Assembly: GCA_900404475.1 (NCBI GenBank)
Contig: OUQQ01000779.1
Location: 1 to 12,249, forward strand
Length of the DNA: 12,249 bases
DNA from: Spongospora subterranea
Taxonomy: Eukaryota > Endomyxa > Phytomyxea > Plasmodiophorida > Plasmodiophoridae
Reading direction: 5' to 3'
Under the pieces are notes generated by a model. The model did no database searches. It saw only the letters and a program-made list of their open reading frames with translations, and had not been told where the DNA came from. Of this stretch, positions 1 through 6,989 are shown in pieces; within the stretch, counting starts at the first letter, position 1; each line of letters opens with the position of its first letter. The translations under genes were made by a program, and so were the position numbers.

Positions 1-210
1 ACAAGTATGTTTGATATATACAGATCATGTGGTATTGTTCCAGGACGATGTCGATGGAGGTACCAGCTAGTTATTCATGATCAGCATATACGAGTCGGAA
101 GGTACTGTACATACCATCCGAACATCAAAAAAGAGGGTTGCGCCGCTTGGACTTTTCCTCACTGTCAGGCCGCCAAATGGAGTCATTGCAAGGGCTCTCA
201 GATGGGATAA
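1..210 (+). CDS. 3' end of a cysteine-rich protein, probably cut by the window edge
   Basis: The frame is open from the first base and ends with TAA at 208-210. The first Met is at 7, giving 67 residues, but codons before it are also open, so this may be the last exon of a longer gene. Six cysteines lie in a short stretch, including the series YCTYHPNIKKEGC, then FPHC and WSHC. Even spacing of Cys with aromatic and basic residues is common in small secreted eukaryotic proteins stabilised by disulphides, so an extracellular protein is a reasonable guess. No signal peptide is visible because the 5' end is missing. I do not recognise the family. A chance open frame of this size cannot be excluded. 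Confidence 0.35.
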   Translation, partial: TSMFDIYRSCGIVPGRCRWRYQLVIHDQHIRVGRYCTYHPNIKKEGCAAWTFPHCQAAKWSHCKGSQMG

Positions 211-1030
211 TTCTGTCACCAAATCTCTGCACTAATTTTGTTATTTCCACGGAGTTTTGCGAATTTTTTGTCAGATGGAAAATATTGTCATCTACGGTAT
301 AGTTTTAATGATTTGACTGTGTCACAGTCATTAGTGTACCCCATTGTGCGAGTGTCCAAGCATCTCGCCGCGGTTGCGCGGTAGAAAAGACACCGAACAC
401 TGTGCGCAGTCACTTGTAAATAGAGAGAAGTGTATATTTAGCTACTGTAATGTAAGAGTCCGTATAGTGCTTTGAGAGAGATTCAGAGTCCCGGTTTGAC
501 CAGGAATTTCCCAGATACGAGTTGTTTGCTGAGTAAAAATTTCGACGACACCTAACGATCGTCAGTCAGGTACAATTGATGGAGAACGATTGTTGACGAG
601 TTACTGACAATTCAGCGGAATATTGCTGGAATCAAGAGCCAGAATCACCCCTTTTATCCACTAGTACCGTCGTGTGTACAATATTTTTTGCACATATCAA
701 AAAACAATCATATAACTTTGTATTTAAAATTCTTGAAAGCAATCTTCGTATCCTGGATGCAATCTCGTGATTTCAGAAATTTCCCGCTGCATTTGCAGGC
801 TATACTTGTGGGCAATGCTAATTTCCTCAAGTTGCACCTGACTGATGATCGAAGGTTTCAATCGGTGTCATCCTACGAAATTTGAAGTTTTGACGGGACG
901 AATGTTGAGACCTCCTGAGTGGCATCGACTCGTTGATCATGAACTGGAAGTTCATGATGAGGATTGTAGGAATGAGGGGTCAATTTTCGTATCGCTCCAG
1001 AAGCCAGGAGCTCAGCCGTCCCCGGGAATG
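211..1030. other. No supported gene
   Basis: Apart from short overlapping frames on both strands I see nothing coding here. It contains a small perfect palindrome around 315-329 (GACTGTG, one base, CACAGTC) next to a TTAGTGTACC motif similar to sequence at 1900-1921. A minus-strand frame ending near 873 reads continuously to about 1069. It could be a further exon of the 1087-1708 gene only if the splice phase were different from the one I predict. Confidence 0.4.
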
Positions 1031-1086
1031 CTACCCTTTCCACCATCGGGACGCCTTCGTGATGTTTGCCTGGACAGGAAAAACAA

Positions 1087-1708
1087 TCAACAATAAATGT
1101 TGTCTCCAGAACTGAATGAGCTACATACGTTCGAGGACGATCGGAAGTCGAGCGGAAAATTCTTAACGGTCTTGGAACAAAGGTGAATCTCGCCATTCCT
1201 GGACGCCTCTTCGATCATCCATTTCGTGACAACGACGCGCTTTGAGATCGTTACTACATTCTGCAAAGCGCGTTTTCGAGTGCCTGCAACAGAATCATGG
1301 GCAGAGGCCTTCACAGAATTATCGATGTCCTCTCCGGGCATCTCAACGTCTACAACATACCACCCTTTGCGAGCTGTTGGCGGGCGAAAGCTGCAATGAT
1401 GGGCGAAGGAGAGAATACAGAAAGAAATATCCTGCAAAGTGTAATATGAAAAACGGAAACTGAATTGAAATGCATATTTTCTTCTACTTTGAATTCTTGG
1501 GTTGCATTGGTTGCAATTGATCGCGCCATCGACCGATAACAGAACACTCCGGCCATGCATCAAGATACAGATTGATGGCATTCAAGGCAAAGGAAATGTT
1601 GTGCTTAAAGTTCTTAATGGTAGCGAGGTCATTATTGTCGAATCCCCATTTCCAGATTCTCTGCTTCAAGTCTATGAGACACTCCTCCTGCGTACGCTTA
1701 CCAACCAT
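1087..1708 (-). CDS. Predicted three-exon gene, unknown protein of about 162 residues
   Basis: Exons at 1488-1708, 1361-1431 and 1087-1283 join into one frame across two GT...AG introns: 1432-1487 (56 bases, GTAGAA...TTTGCAG) and 1284-1360 (77 bases, GTATGT...GTTGCAG). Introns have phases 2 and 1 and both remove in-frame stops, which supports the model. I start at the only ATG (1708). The frame is open further upstream, and the codons before the ATG encode a very hydrophobic stretch (DYLLVLLCVIMVG) that would be a good secretion signal if an upstream exon or a non-ATG start supplied it. The body has scattered Cys and a basic C-terminal half. A third well-formed intron (1070-1128, GTATGT...TTTTTCCTGTCCAG) may shift the end to a TAG at 1031. 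Family not recognised. Confidence 0.4.
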
Positions 1709-1862
1709 GATTACACACAATAACACCAAGAGGTAATCGCCGTGGCGCAACTCCGCACGGCGGGCGGATGAGTTTATCAGGTATAACTAGTGCAAGTGAC
1801 ACTAATTGTCAACTCACACTATCATCCAACTGAATTTTCCAGGGATTTGCGGGGTCACATGT

Positions 1863-1900
1863 ATTAGTGTGAGTGACACTATTAGTCAACTCACACTAAT
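1863..1900. repeat. 12-bp perfect inverted repeat
   Basis: ATTAGTGTGAGT at 1863-1874 is matched by its exact reverse complement ACTCACACTAAT at 1889-1900. Pairing continues with GAC/GTC after one bulged base. A related half copy (GACACTAATTGTCAACTCACACTA) lies at 1797-1820. This could be a hairpin, a binding site cluster or the remnant of a miniature element end. Nothing in the sequence chooses between these. Confidence 0.7.
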
Positions 1901-1919
1901 TTTCACATTCAACGGTGTA

Positions 1920-2144
1920 CCAGTAGTGTACTCCGAAGCGCGGCGCCACCTACAGAGTATGGCCCACTCGACATTTCGTTGAGGGGTACGGCCTACAGCC
2001 GCAGGAGCCAGTAGTGCAGTCCGAAGTGCGCCGCCACCTACAGAGTATGGCCCACTCGACATTTCGTTGAGGGGTACGGCCTACAGCCGCAGGAGCCAGG
2101 AGTGCAGTCCGAAGTGCACCGCCACCTACAGAGTATGGCCCACT
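1920..2144. repeat. 88-bp tandem repeat, about 2.6 copies
   Basis: Copies begin at 1920, 2008 and 2096 with CCAG(T/G)AGTG. Each contains CCACCTACAGAGTATGGCCC, and the first two also CGACATTTCGTTGAGGGG. The third is cut after GGCCCACT. Copies differ at only a few bases. The period is not a multiple of three, so it is not a repeat within a protein. It ends 74 bases before the ATG of the secreted-protein gene and may affect its promoter. Confidence 0.9.
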
Positions 2145-2218
2145 GAGGACTACGGCAGTACATGTACTCTGCGTGTCACCCCTCCTGGTCCTGGTCATTG
2201 ACCAATTGATTCTGTGCT

Positions 2219-3478
2219 ATGCTTTCGATGACTCTCTATACTGTCGCCACTATCGCGCTATTCGTAATTGGGTCTTATGCCATCGGGGTTCCACCTTTCT
2301 GATTGTATTGCACAGATTCAGCTTAACGGGTCGGTGGTAGCGGGTGGAATTGTAAGTTGTCCTCGTTCACAATTAAGTTTTTTTCATTTGATCACCTCTT
2401 CGGGCCAGGAGTCGGTCAAATTTTTAATCGCACAATCCCAAGTCAATTGTGACCTGGATCAGATACGCGCCGATAGTAGTGAAGACTTGAGTCAATCGTC
2501 CATTGAAAGGACGATTGAAACAAAGGTACTCCATAAAGATACATATAATAGATTTGCTTAGTTGAGCGTCATCATCAGGCTATAGAAATACTCGATGCAG
2601 TTATACCAATCAGCCGTGAATTGTCAATAGCCCCGGAAGGTAAATTGAAGTTCATGAAACCAATCCACTTGAAGTTGTGCGAACAACTCCGAAACCTATA
2701 TGTAAGTTCTAAGAATCAAGTAGAGTGATGAATGGAAAATTCTGATAGACAATTTCGCAATAGGCAAAACCAGACCAGACCGAATTCCCTCCAAATGAGG
2801 GCCATCCCAAGGTAATGATCGTGAATGAGGTTGTGCGTCCATTTTAATGATCTGGTTTAATTCAAAGGAACCGTTCGAGGAATTCGGGCAAGATGGGGAA
2901 GCTCGTCAGGTGGAGATATTCGACGAATCGTCGCGACAGAACCAGCAAAACAGACCGGATTTATTGATTAAAAATGTGAGTTGTCCATAGTCCACAAATG
3001 GGGTTTACTTTTGACCACCTCCATTTAGGATCAGGAGCCGGCTTACTCTGATCGTCACCTTCAGGCTATGGAATCAATTGCTGGCATTTTAGAACTTGGC
3101 GAGGCATTATCAAAGCCCAAGGACCCGGAAGATGACCCGGAACATGAGATGGTACCTCAGCGGTGACTGCTTTGATTGGTTTGTTTGACTGATGATCGTT
3201 GTCATTATCAGACATTATGGCGCGTTCACTCGGTTGCGTGTGAGCTACTCAAAAAGCTATATGTAAGTTTGCCAAACGAATAGAGTGATGAATGGGAAAT
3301 CTGATAGACATTTTCACCATAGACAGATGAAGATGAAATGGCGGTTGAAATTGATGAGCCACAAATTAGCCCTTCTCAAAAATTGCCATCTTCTCAACCA
3401 ACATGGGATCCGATCGGAGCCCTATTTACGAATGGATTGCTCCGATGCATATTTGGCCGGTGCTTTTGTCTCGATTAA
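2219..3478 (+). CDS. Predicted secreted modular protein, nine phase-0 exons
   Basis: Exons: 2219-2263, 2316-2351, 2409-2525, 2579-2701, 2764-2811, 2868-2975, 3029-3151, 3212-3262 and 3323-3478. Every exon length is a multiple of three and every intron is phase 0. Introns are 52-62 bases with GT...AG ends. Joining them gives 268 residues. The start MLSMTLYTVATIALF followed by IQLNGSVVAG looks like a secretion signal, with a second in-frame ATG at 2228. The rest is acidic and polar (for example KPKDPEDDPEHEM) and ends in a Cys-containing tail, CIFGRCFCLD. Two related modules occur: exon 4 (AIEILDAV...LCEQLRNLY) and exons 7-8 (AMESIAGI...ACELLKKLY). Exon 4 might instead begin at 2552, also in phase. 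Secretion is predicted, the function is unknown. The exon plan resembles eukaryotic effector or micro-exon secreted genes, but no family is recognised. Confidence 0.7.
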
Positions 3479-3497
3479 AGAACCGGCCTGCCGGAAA

Positions 3498-3503
3498 AAT
3501 AAA
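3498..3503 (+). terminator. Polyadenylation signal AATAAA
   Basis: A perfect AATAAA lies 20 bases after the TAA stop of the secreted-protein gene and is conserved at the same place in the duplicated copy (4280-4285). Such close spacing is compatible with compact eukaryotic 3' ends. Confidence 0.5.
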
Positions 3504-3668
3504 CTTCCATAACGCAAATGTCGCAAATTATCCTTTTTTTAACAATCGCTCTACCGGTTCTGGGTCATATTTCCTGCAGATCAGTTTGACTACTCGGGCC
3601 ATTCGAAGGTTTCCAAGCGATATTTAAATGTTCACTGGCTTCATGACAAAGCTAAGATTAGATTGTGT

Positions 3669-3870
3669 GGGGTGGAGATGCTCTAAGCCTTAGAACGCAA
3701 TCGGTGGACGCTATTTTTATCAATTACAAGCAATTATTGATTATAAGAGCTTTATTTATAAGAGATTCTACAGTACTGTGAAGAAGGTGGCAGTTCCGTT
3801 TGCTTGAGGTCGTGGTTGGCCATCAACGCGGGTCTTCTGAACTATATGAGAAGAGTTGATTAATTTAAGA
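3669..3870. other. Unique spacer before the ambiguous base
   Basis: AT-rich sequence present only once, between the 3' end of the first copy and the N at 3871. No gene seen. It includes ATTATAAG...TTTATAAGAG runs near 3738-3763. Confidence 0.4.
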
Positions 3871-3871
3871 N

Positions 3872-4221
3872 TTTTAGAACTTGGCGAGGCATTATCAAAG
3901 CCCAAGGACCCGGAAGATGACCCGGAACATGAGATGGTACCTCAGCGGTGACTGCTTTGATTGGTTTGTTTGACTGATGATCGTTGTCATTATCAGAAAT
4001 TATGGCGCTTTCACTCGGTTGCGTGTGAGCTACTCAAAAAGCTATATGTAAGTTTGCCAATCGAATAGAGGGATGAATGGGAAATCTGATAGACATTTTC
4101 ACCATAGACAGATGAAGCTACAATGGCGGTTGAAATTGATGAGCCACAGATCAGCCCTTCTCAAAAGTTGTCATTTTCTCAACCAACATGGGATCCGATT
4201 AAGCGATCTACGAATGGATAG
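3872..4221 (+). pseudogene. 5'-truncated, stop-shortened copy of the secreted-protein gene
   Basis: Holds the end of exon 7 (3872-3936), exon 8 (3997-4047) and exon 9 (4108-4221), with both introns (3937-3996 and 4048-4107) and their splice sites intact. Exons 1-6 and the signal peptide are absent. In exon 9 a 3-base in-frame deletion after WDPI is followed by TAG at 4219-4221, where the first copy has TTG, removing the Cys-containing tail. Most coding differences change the amino acid (for example T to K, V to F, DE to AT). An expressed product is unlikely unless the missing exons lie elsewhere in the true genome. Confidence 0.7.
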
Positions 4222-4279
4222 CTCCGATGCATATTTGGCCGGTGCTTTTGCGTCGATCAAAGATCCGGCCTGCCCGAAA

Positions 4280-4285
4280 AATAAA
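4280..4285 (+). terminator. Polyadenylation signal in the duplicated copy
   Basis: AATAAA kept at the position equivalent to 3498-3503. Confidence 0.4.
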
Positions 4286-4448
4286 CTTCCATAACGCAAA
4301 TGCCGGAAATTATTCTTTTTCTAACAAACGTTCTACCGGTTCTGGGACATATTTCCTGCAGATCAGTTTGACTACTCGGGGAATTCGATGGTATCCAAGC
4401 GATACTTCAATGTTGACTGGCTTCATGACAAAGATAAGATTAGATTGT

Positions 4449-4695
4449 GGTGATTTGATGACCTAGAGAATACTGGGTCCCATATTAGGCAATGACTGAC
4501 ACCAATTTTGTCCCAAGAATTCGTTCCCACTCGGCACGTACCGAATCAATGATCAGTTTTCAAACGACAGATCGCCGAAGAACTTTGAATGAAGCATTTA
4601 TATCCACCTCAATTCAATACTAATGGTAATCGCCACAGCATAGTCTACATAGTCATCTCGCTTGTGGTCCCGACAATGTCGTTTAGCGACACGAA
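4449..4695. other. No supported gene
   Basis: Moderately AT-rich sequence between the duplicate and the next predicted minus-strand gene. Only short frames without protein-like character were seen. Confidence 0.4.
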
Positions 4696-5038
4696 TTATG
4701 GGTCGTGGCTCAGTCCCTCGTTCAGGAATGTGTCAACCACAGGCAATCTCTGCTCAAGATACGGCTCCGTGTTTGGTCTTGTATAAGTCAGCAGATAATT
4801 AGTTCGAAGGTTCCCAATCATAAGGTCAGCACGTGTAGGCTGCTGGTTCCCATTGCAATCATTGAGAGAACACAAACTACAACAGAAATTTGCCAATCCT
4901 AACATCATCTTATACCGTTTGATAGTACATCCCGTGCCAACAGATTCGCTGACCATAAATCATTCCCTCGTCTGGGTTACGTATAAAACCTCTCAGGAAC
5001 TCTCCAGCATCGTTTTGAATGAATCCTGGATCGGCCAT
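4696..5038 (-). CDS. Possible two-exon gene, unknown protein of about 90 residues
   Basis: Exon 4916-5038 (41 codons, from ATG at 5038) reads MADPGFIQNDAGEFL...ICWHGMYYQT. It can be joined in phase 0 to 4696-4842 (QPTRADLMIGNLR...GLSHDP, stop TAA) across a 73-base intron, 4843-4915 (GTATAAG...AACCAG). Without splicing, the first frame stops immediately at the TAA inside GTATAAG. The first exon is open 13 codons upstream to a TGA at 5078-5080, so the true 5' end may include another exon. No signal peptide or membrane segment in the part seen. Amino-acid composition looks protein-like, but no family is recognised. Confidence 0.35.
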
Positions 5039-5077
5039 TCCCGTGTCCTTAACGGTAGCGCCATACCACCTCTCCAG

Positions 5078-5103
5078 TCAACGCCAGCCCGAGCTGGCGT
5101 TGA
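5078..5103. other. Perfect 11-bp hairpin
   Basis: TCAACGCCAGC (5078-5088), loop CCGA, then its exact reverse complement GCTGGCGTTGA (5093-5103). It sits just upstream of the predicted minus-strand gene that starts at 5038. Possible cruciform, RNA hairpin or binding site. Confidence 0.75.
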
Positions 5104-5298
5104 TTCATCTGGAAATCAGGATGATCCTGCAACACCGTGTGTTTCCTTTGAGATTGGTTCTGTGACAACCTTCGTTCATGGAAATCAGAGCCACACCGAA
5201 AGGATTCATCGACGGCAGATTCGGAGCAGAGATCGGACGTAGCACATGCGATCATTGAATTGGGGTGATCGTAGGACGATAACATTGTCCAGGTATTA

Positions 5299-5676
5299 TC
5301 AGTCCAATAAACTGATCTCGATACAGGAACAGATCAATGGCCAATATCGATAACCGAGAACGAGGTCGTTTGGAACCTGTTCCGGCACCGGTTTCGTTCG
5401 ATTCTGATGGATACCTGGGAAACTGAGCAGAAGTCCAACCGGATCAAGAACCCATCGGCATGGACGATCATGCGAATCGGGGTCAGCGTTGGATCACGAC
5501 CAAATCACCATGAAACACTCCCACACACCAACGATAATCGTTCCACAACAGCTGATTACGAGATTAACTCTCAAATGTAATTGAACCCGTTTGCCATTAA
5601 TCCAGTGTCCCGCGATTCCCTGATCAACGTCCCCTATCGGCTCGTCCAGGACCGGGTTCAAGTCGCCGAGGTCCAT
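5299..5676 (-). pseudogene. Coding-like frame with one in-frame stop
   Basis: From ATG at 5676 the frame reads MDLGDLNPVLDEPIGDVDQG and continues for 60 codons to a TGA at 5494-5496. The same frame then stays open another 64 codons to a TGA at 5299-5301. Only one stop in 125 codons, with hydrophobic and charged residues distributed like a real protein, suggests a decayed gene or an exon series. An upstream donor at 5719 may splice into this frame (acceptors near 5640 or 5619 are in phase). Family unknown. Confidence 0.3.
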
Positions 5677-5710
5677 TGACGTCCAATATCTGGACGGTTC
5701 GCTGGTTTGG

Positions 5711-6172
5711 CTATCTCACCTGGGCTATGAACTTTTTGGCGAGGGCCATCACTCCTTGGGGGGAATCGTCGATCGCCCCGTTCTCCACGGCCGGCCAAAC
5801 ACGATCGTCGGTTTCCACTTTGACGGCGGAGGTCGTTCGGCGCTGAGTGGGCCTCGCGAGTTGTCCGATTTGGATCGGAGGCGGGACGGGGACGGCCGTC
5901 ATGACGCCGTTCGTGCTCGGTTGAACTGTCCCGCCCACACGGGTCCGATTCCCTTCCAGTTCAGTCACGACCTTGGCCATAACGATCATCCCGTTCATTT
6001 GTCGGAACTTCCCCGTTTTTTGACTTTCGGTTTTCCAGATAAATCTGTCACGACGGAAACCAGATCGAGTTTCCCATGTCCGATCGTCGCGAAATTTTCT
6101 CGTGAAGAACAATTGCCGTTTTTCACTTGTGTGGTGGAGAATCGTTCTCAGGAAATGGCGTCGTTGGGCCAT
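5711..6172 (-). CDS. Possible exon or decayed gene, unknown protein
   Basis: A 153-codon frame from ATG at 6172 to TAG at 5711-5713. The C-terminal two thirds look most protein-like: MNGMIVMAKVVTELEG, then a Pro/Gln/Thr-rich linker (VPVPPPIQIGQL) and a final helix-like MALAKKFIAQ. A short hydrophobic helix followed by a Pro/Thr-rich linker is seen in some retroelement gag proteins, but no zinc knuckle or other defining motif is present. The last codons contain an ideal donor, CAG|GTGAGA (5719), so the real protein may continue by splicing into the 5299-5676 frame. The 5' part overlaps the diverged repeat unit at 6112-6640, where frames shift. Confidence 0.3.
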   Translation of the reverse strand: MAQRRHFLRTILHHTSEKRQLFFTRKFRDDRTWETRSGFRRDRFIWKTESQKTGKFRQMNGMIVMAKVVTELEGNRTRVGGTVQPSTNGVMTAVPVPPPIQIGQLARPTQRRTTSAVKVETDDRVWPAVENGAIDDSPQGVMALAKKFIAQVR

Positions 6173-6640
6173 TCCCAGCCAGTTGCTGTTGACCGACGCG
6201 GAATTTCCTGGGAAGATTCATCATGTCGAATTGGTCGTCGTTGTTGGATTCATTGCGATGATCGTCTCGCAAGGACAACATGATTCGACGTCGATCTCTC
6301 GCTCTCGCTCCTTCCTCGTGACGACGCGCGTGGCGATTCGTTGACCGGAACACGTCCCACGCCACGTCGTGGTCGTCTATTGCATCGGCCTTGTCACTTG
6401 CCCAGTGACCTGTCCGCCTGGAGATCAAACCCTGGCACTGATTCAACACGTCCGACACGAACACCATGTCCTCGATGGAACGATCGCGATGCCGTCCAAT
6501 GGTGATGATCGGCCGTTGTCTGTTCCCATCGAGAACGTCGTGGGAGTGTACTCGACGTGCGCGATCGTTGTGCGAGTTGGTCGAACGGGCAGGCCACAGG
6601 GTATTTGATGAGGCCGAGGCAATCGGTCGATCATGACGCG
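6112..6640. repeat. Diverged direct repeat, copy 1
   Basis: Matches 7578-8165 in the same orientation. Anchors are GTGGTGGAG (6131 and 7597), a 29-base exact match starting TTGCATCGGCCTTGTCACTT (6380-6408 and 7836-7864) and GAGGCCGA (6610 and 8134). Between anchors the copies carry many substitutions and indels. On the minus strand both encode pieces such as HDV(F/L)DGN-QRP and IEDM...DV-NQC, but frames are broken relative to each other. Confidence 0.75.
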
Positions 6641-6650
6641 GCGTGGAACG
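6126..6650 (-). pseudogene. Open coding-like frame within repeat copy 1
   Basis: One minus-strand frame is open for about 175 codons between a TGA near 6650 and a TGA at 6123-6125. It contains HDVLDGNRQRP and SIEDMVFVSDVLNQCQGLIS, both with recognisable counterparts in copy 2. Conservation of these peptides argues that the ancestral unit was coding. The copies differ by indels that are not multiples of three, so at least one is dead. Confidence 0.3.
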
Positions 6651-6989
6651 TCAGGTCAATCCAGGACGTCGACCTAGTTTGGCAGGCGTCGTGGTCCAGA
6701 GGGTGCGTGTTGAGCCCGACCAGCGATTACATCACTATTTGTTCGCTTCCTGAATCGTCGTTTCTGTTTATCAGTACCATTGTTCATGGTGAGTTGACCA
6801 GATTTACCGCACGACACAATCTACGTTGACCCCAAAAAACAAAAAAAAAACAAATCAATTTTGCTCAGAAAATGATTCTTCAAAACTTCGCGTTTGTGAA
6901 AGATATATCGGAGCAGAACCGTTCGTTGGAGTAGATCGAGGGCCATCTCAAGTGGATCTCTGCCGAACTTTCTGCGCCATTCGACCGTC
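6641..6989. other. No supported gene; A-rich tract
   Basis: Contains a run of A with few interruptions at about 6834-6852. The minus-strand frame that ends with TAA at 6990-6992 continues here with further stops (TGA within the next codons), consistent with decayed coding sequence. Confidence 0.3.

Larger units (their letters stand above)
1751..2218. promoter_or_regulatory. Divergent intergenic region between two predicted genes
   Basis: This stretch separates the 5' ends of the minus-strand gene (from 1708) and the plus-strand gene (from 2219). It holds an inverted repeat, a tandem repeat, a GTACATGTAC palindrome (2158-2167) and a CCAAT motif (2202-2206). The CCAAT is only about 13 bases before the predicted ATG, too close to be a classical upstream box. 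A shared promoter is an inference from gene orientation only. Confidence 0.35.
3871..4448 (+). repeat. Partial direct duplicate of 3087-3668, joined at an N
   Basis: From the base after N (3871), sequence matches the first copy at an offset of 785 bases and stays alignable until about 4448, where the two part after GATTAGATTGTG. The first 65 coding bases and the 60-base intron 7 are identical. Intron 8 has 2 differences. The last exon and 3' flank differ at roughly 9 percent. The lone N at the exact joint suggests either a real tandem duplication crossed by an ambiguous base or two haplotypes or contigs placed side by side by the assembler. Confidence 0.9.

Noticed and set aside
3285..3627. 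Plus-strand frames crossing the end of the secreted-protein gene
   Set aside because: They start inside intron 8 and read exon 9 in the wrong frame. The spliced phase-0 model explains the region better.
4073..4466. Plus-strand frames in the duplicated copy
   Set aside because: Same out-of-frame readings of the intron and exon as in the first copy.
4853..5242. 129-codon plus-strand frame
   Set aside because: It starts at TTG, has no motif, and lies opposite the spliced minus-strand model and the hairpin, which read more like protein. Not certain.
6834..6852. A-run as the poly(A) tail of a LINE or processed copy
   Set aside because: No reverse transcriptase frame precedes it and no target-site duplication was seen.
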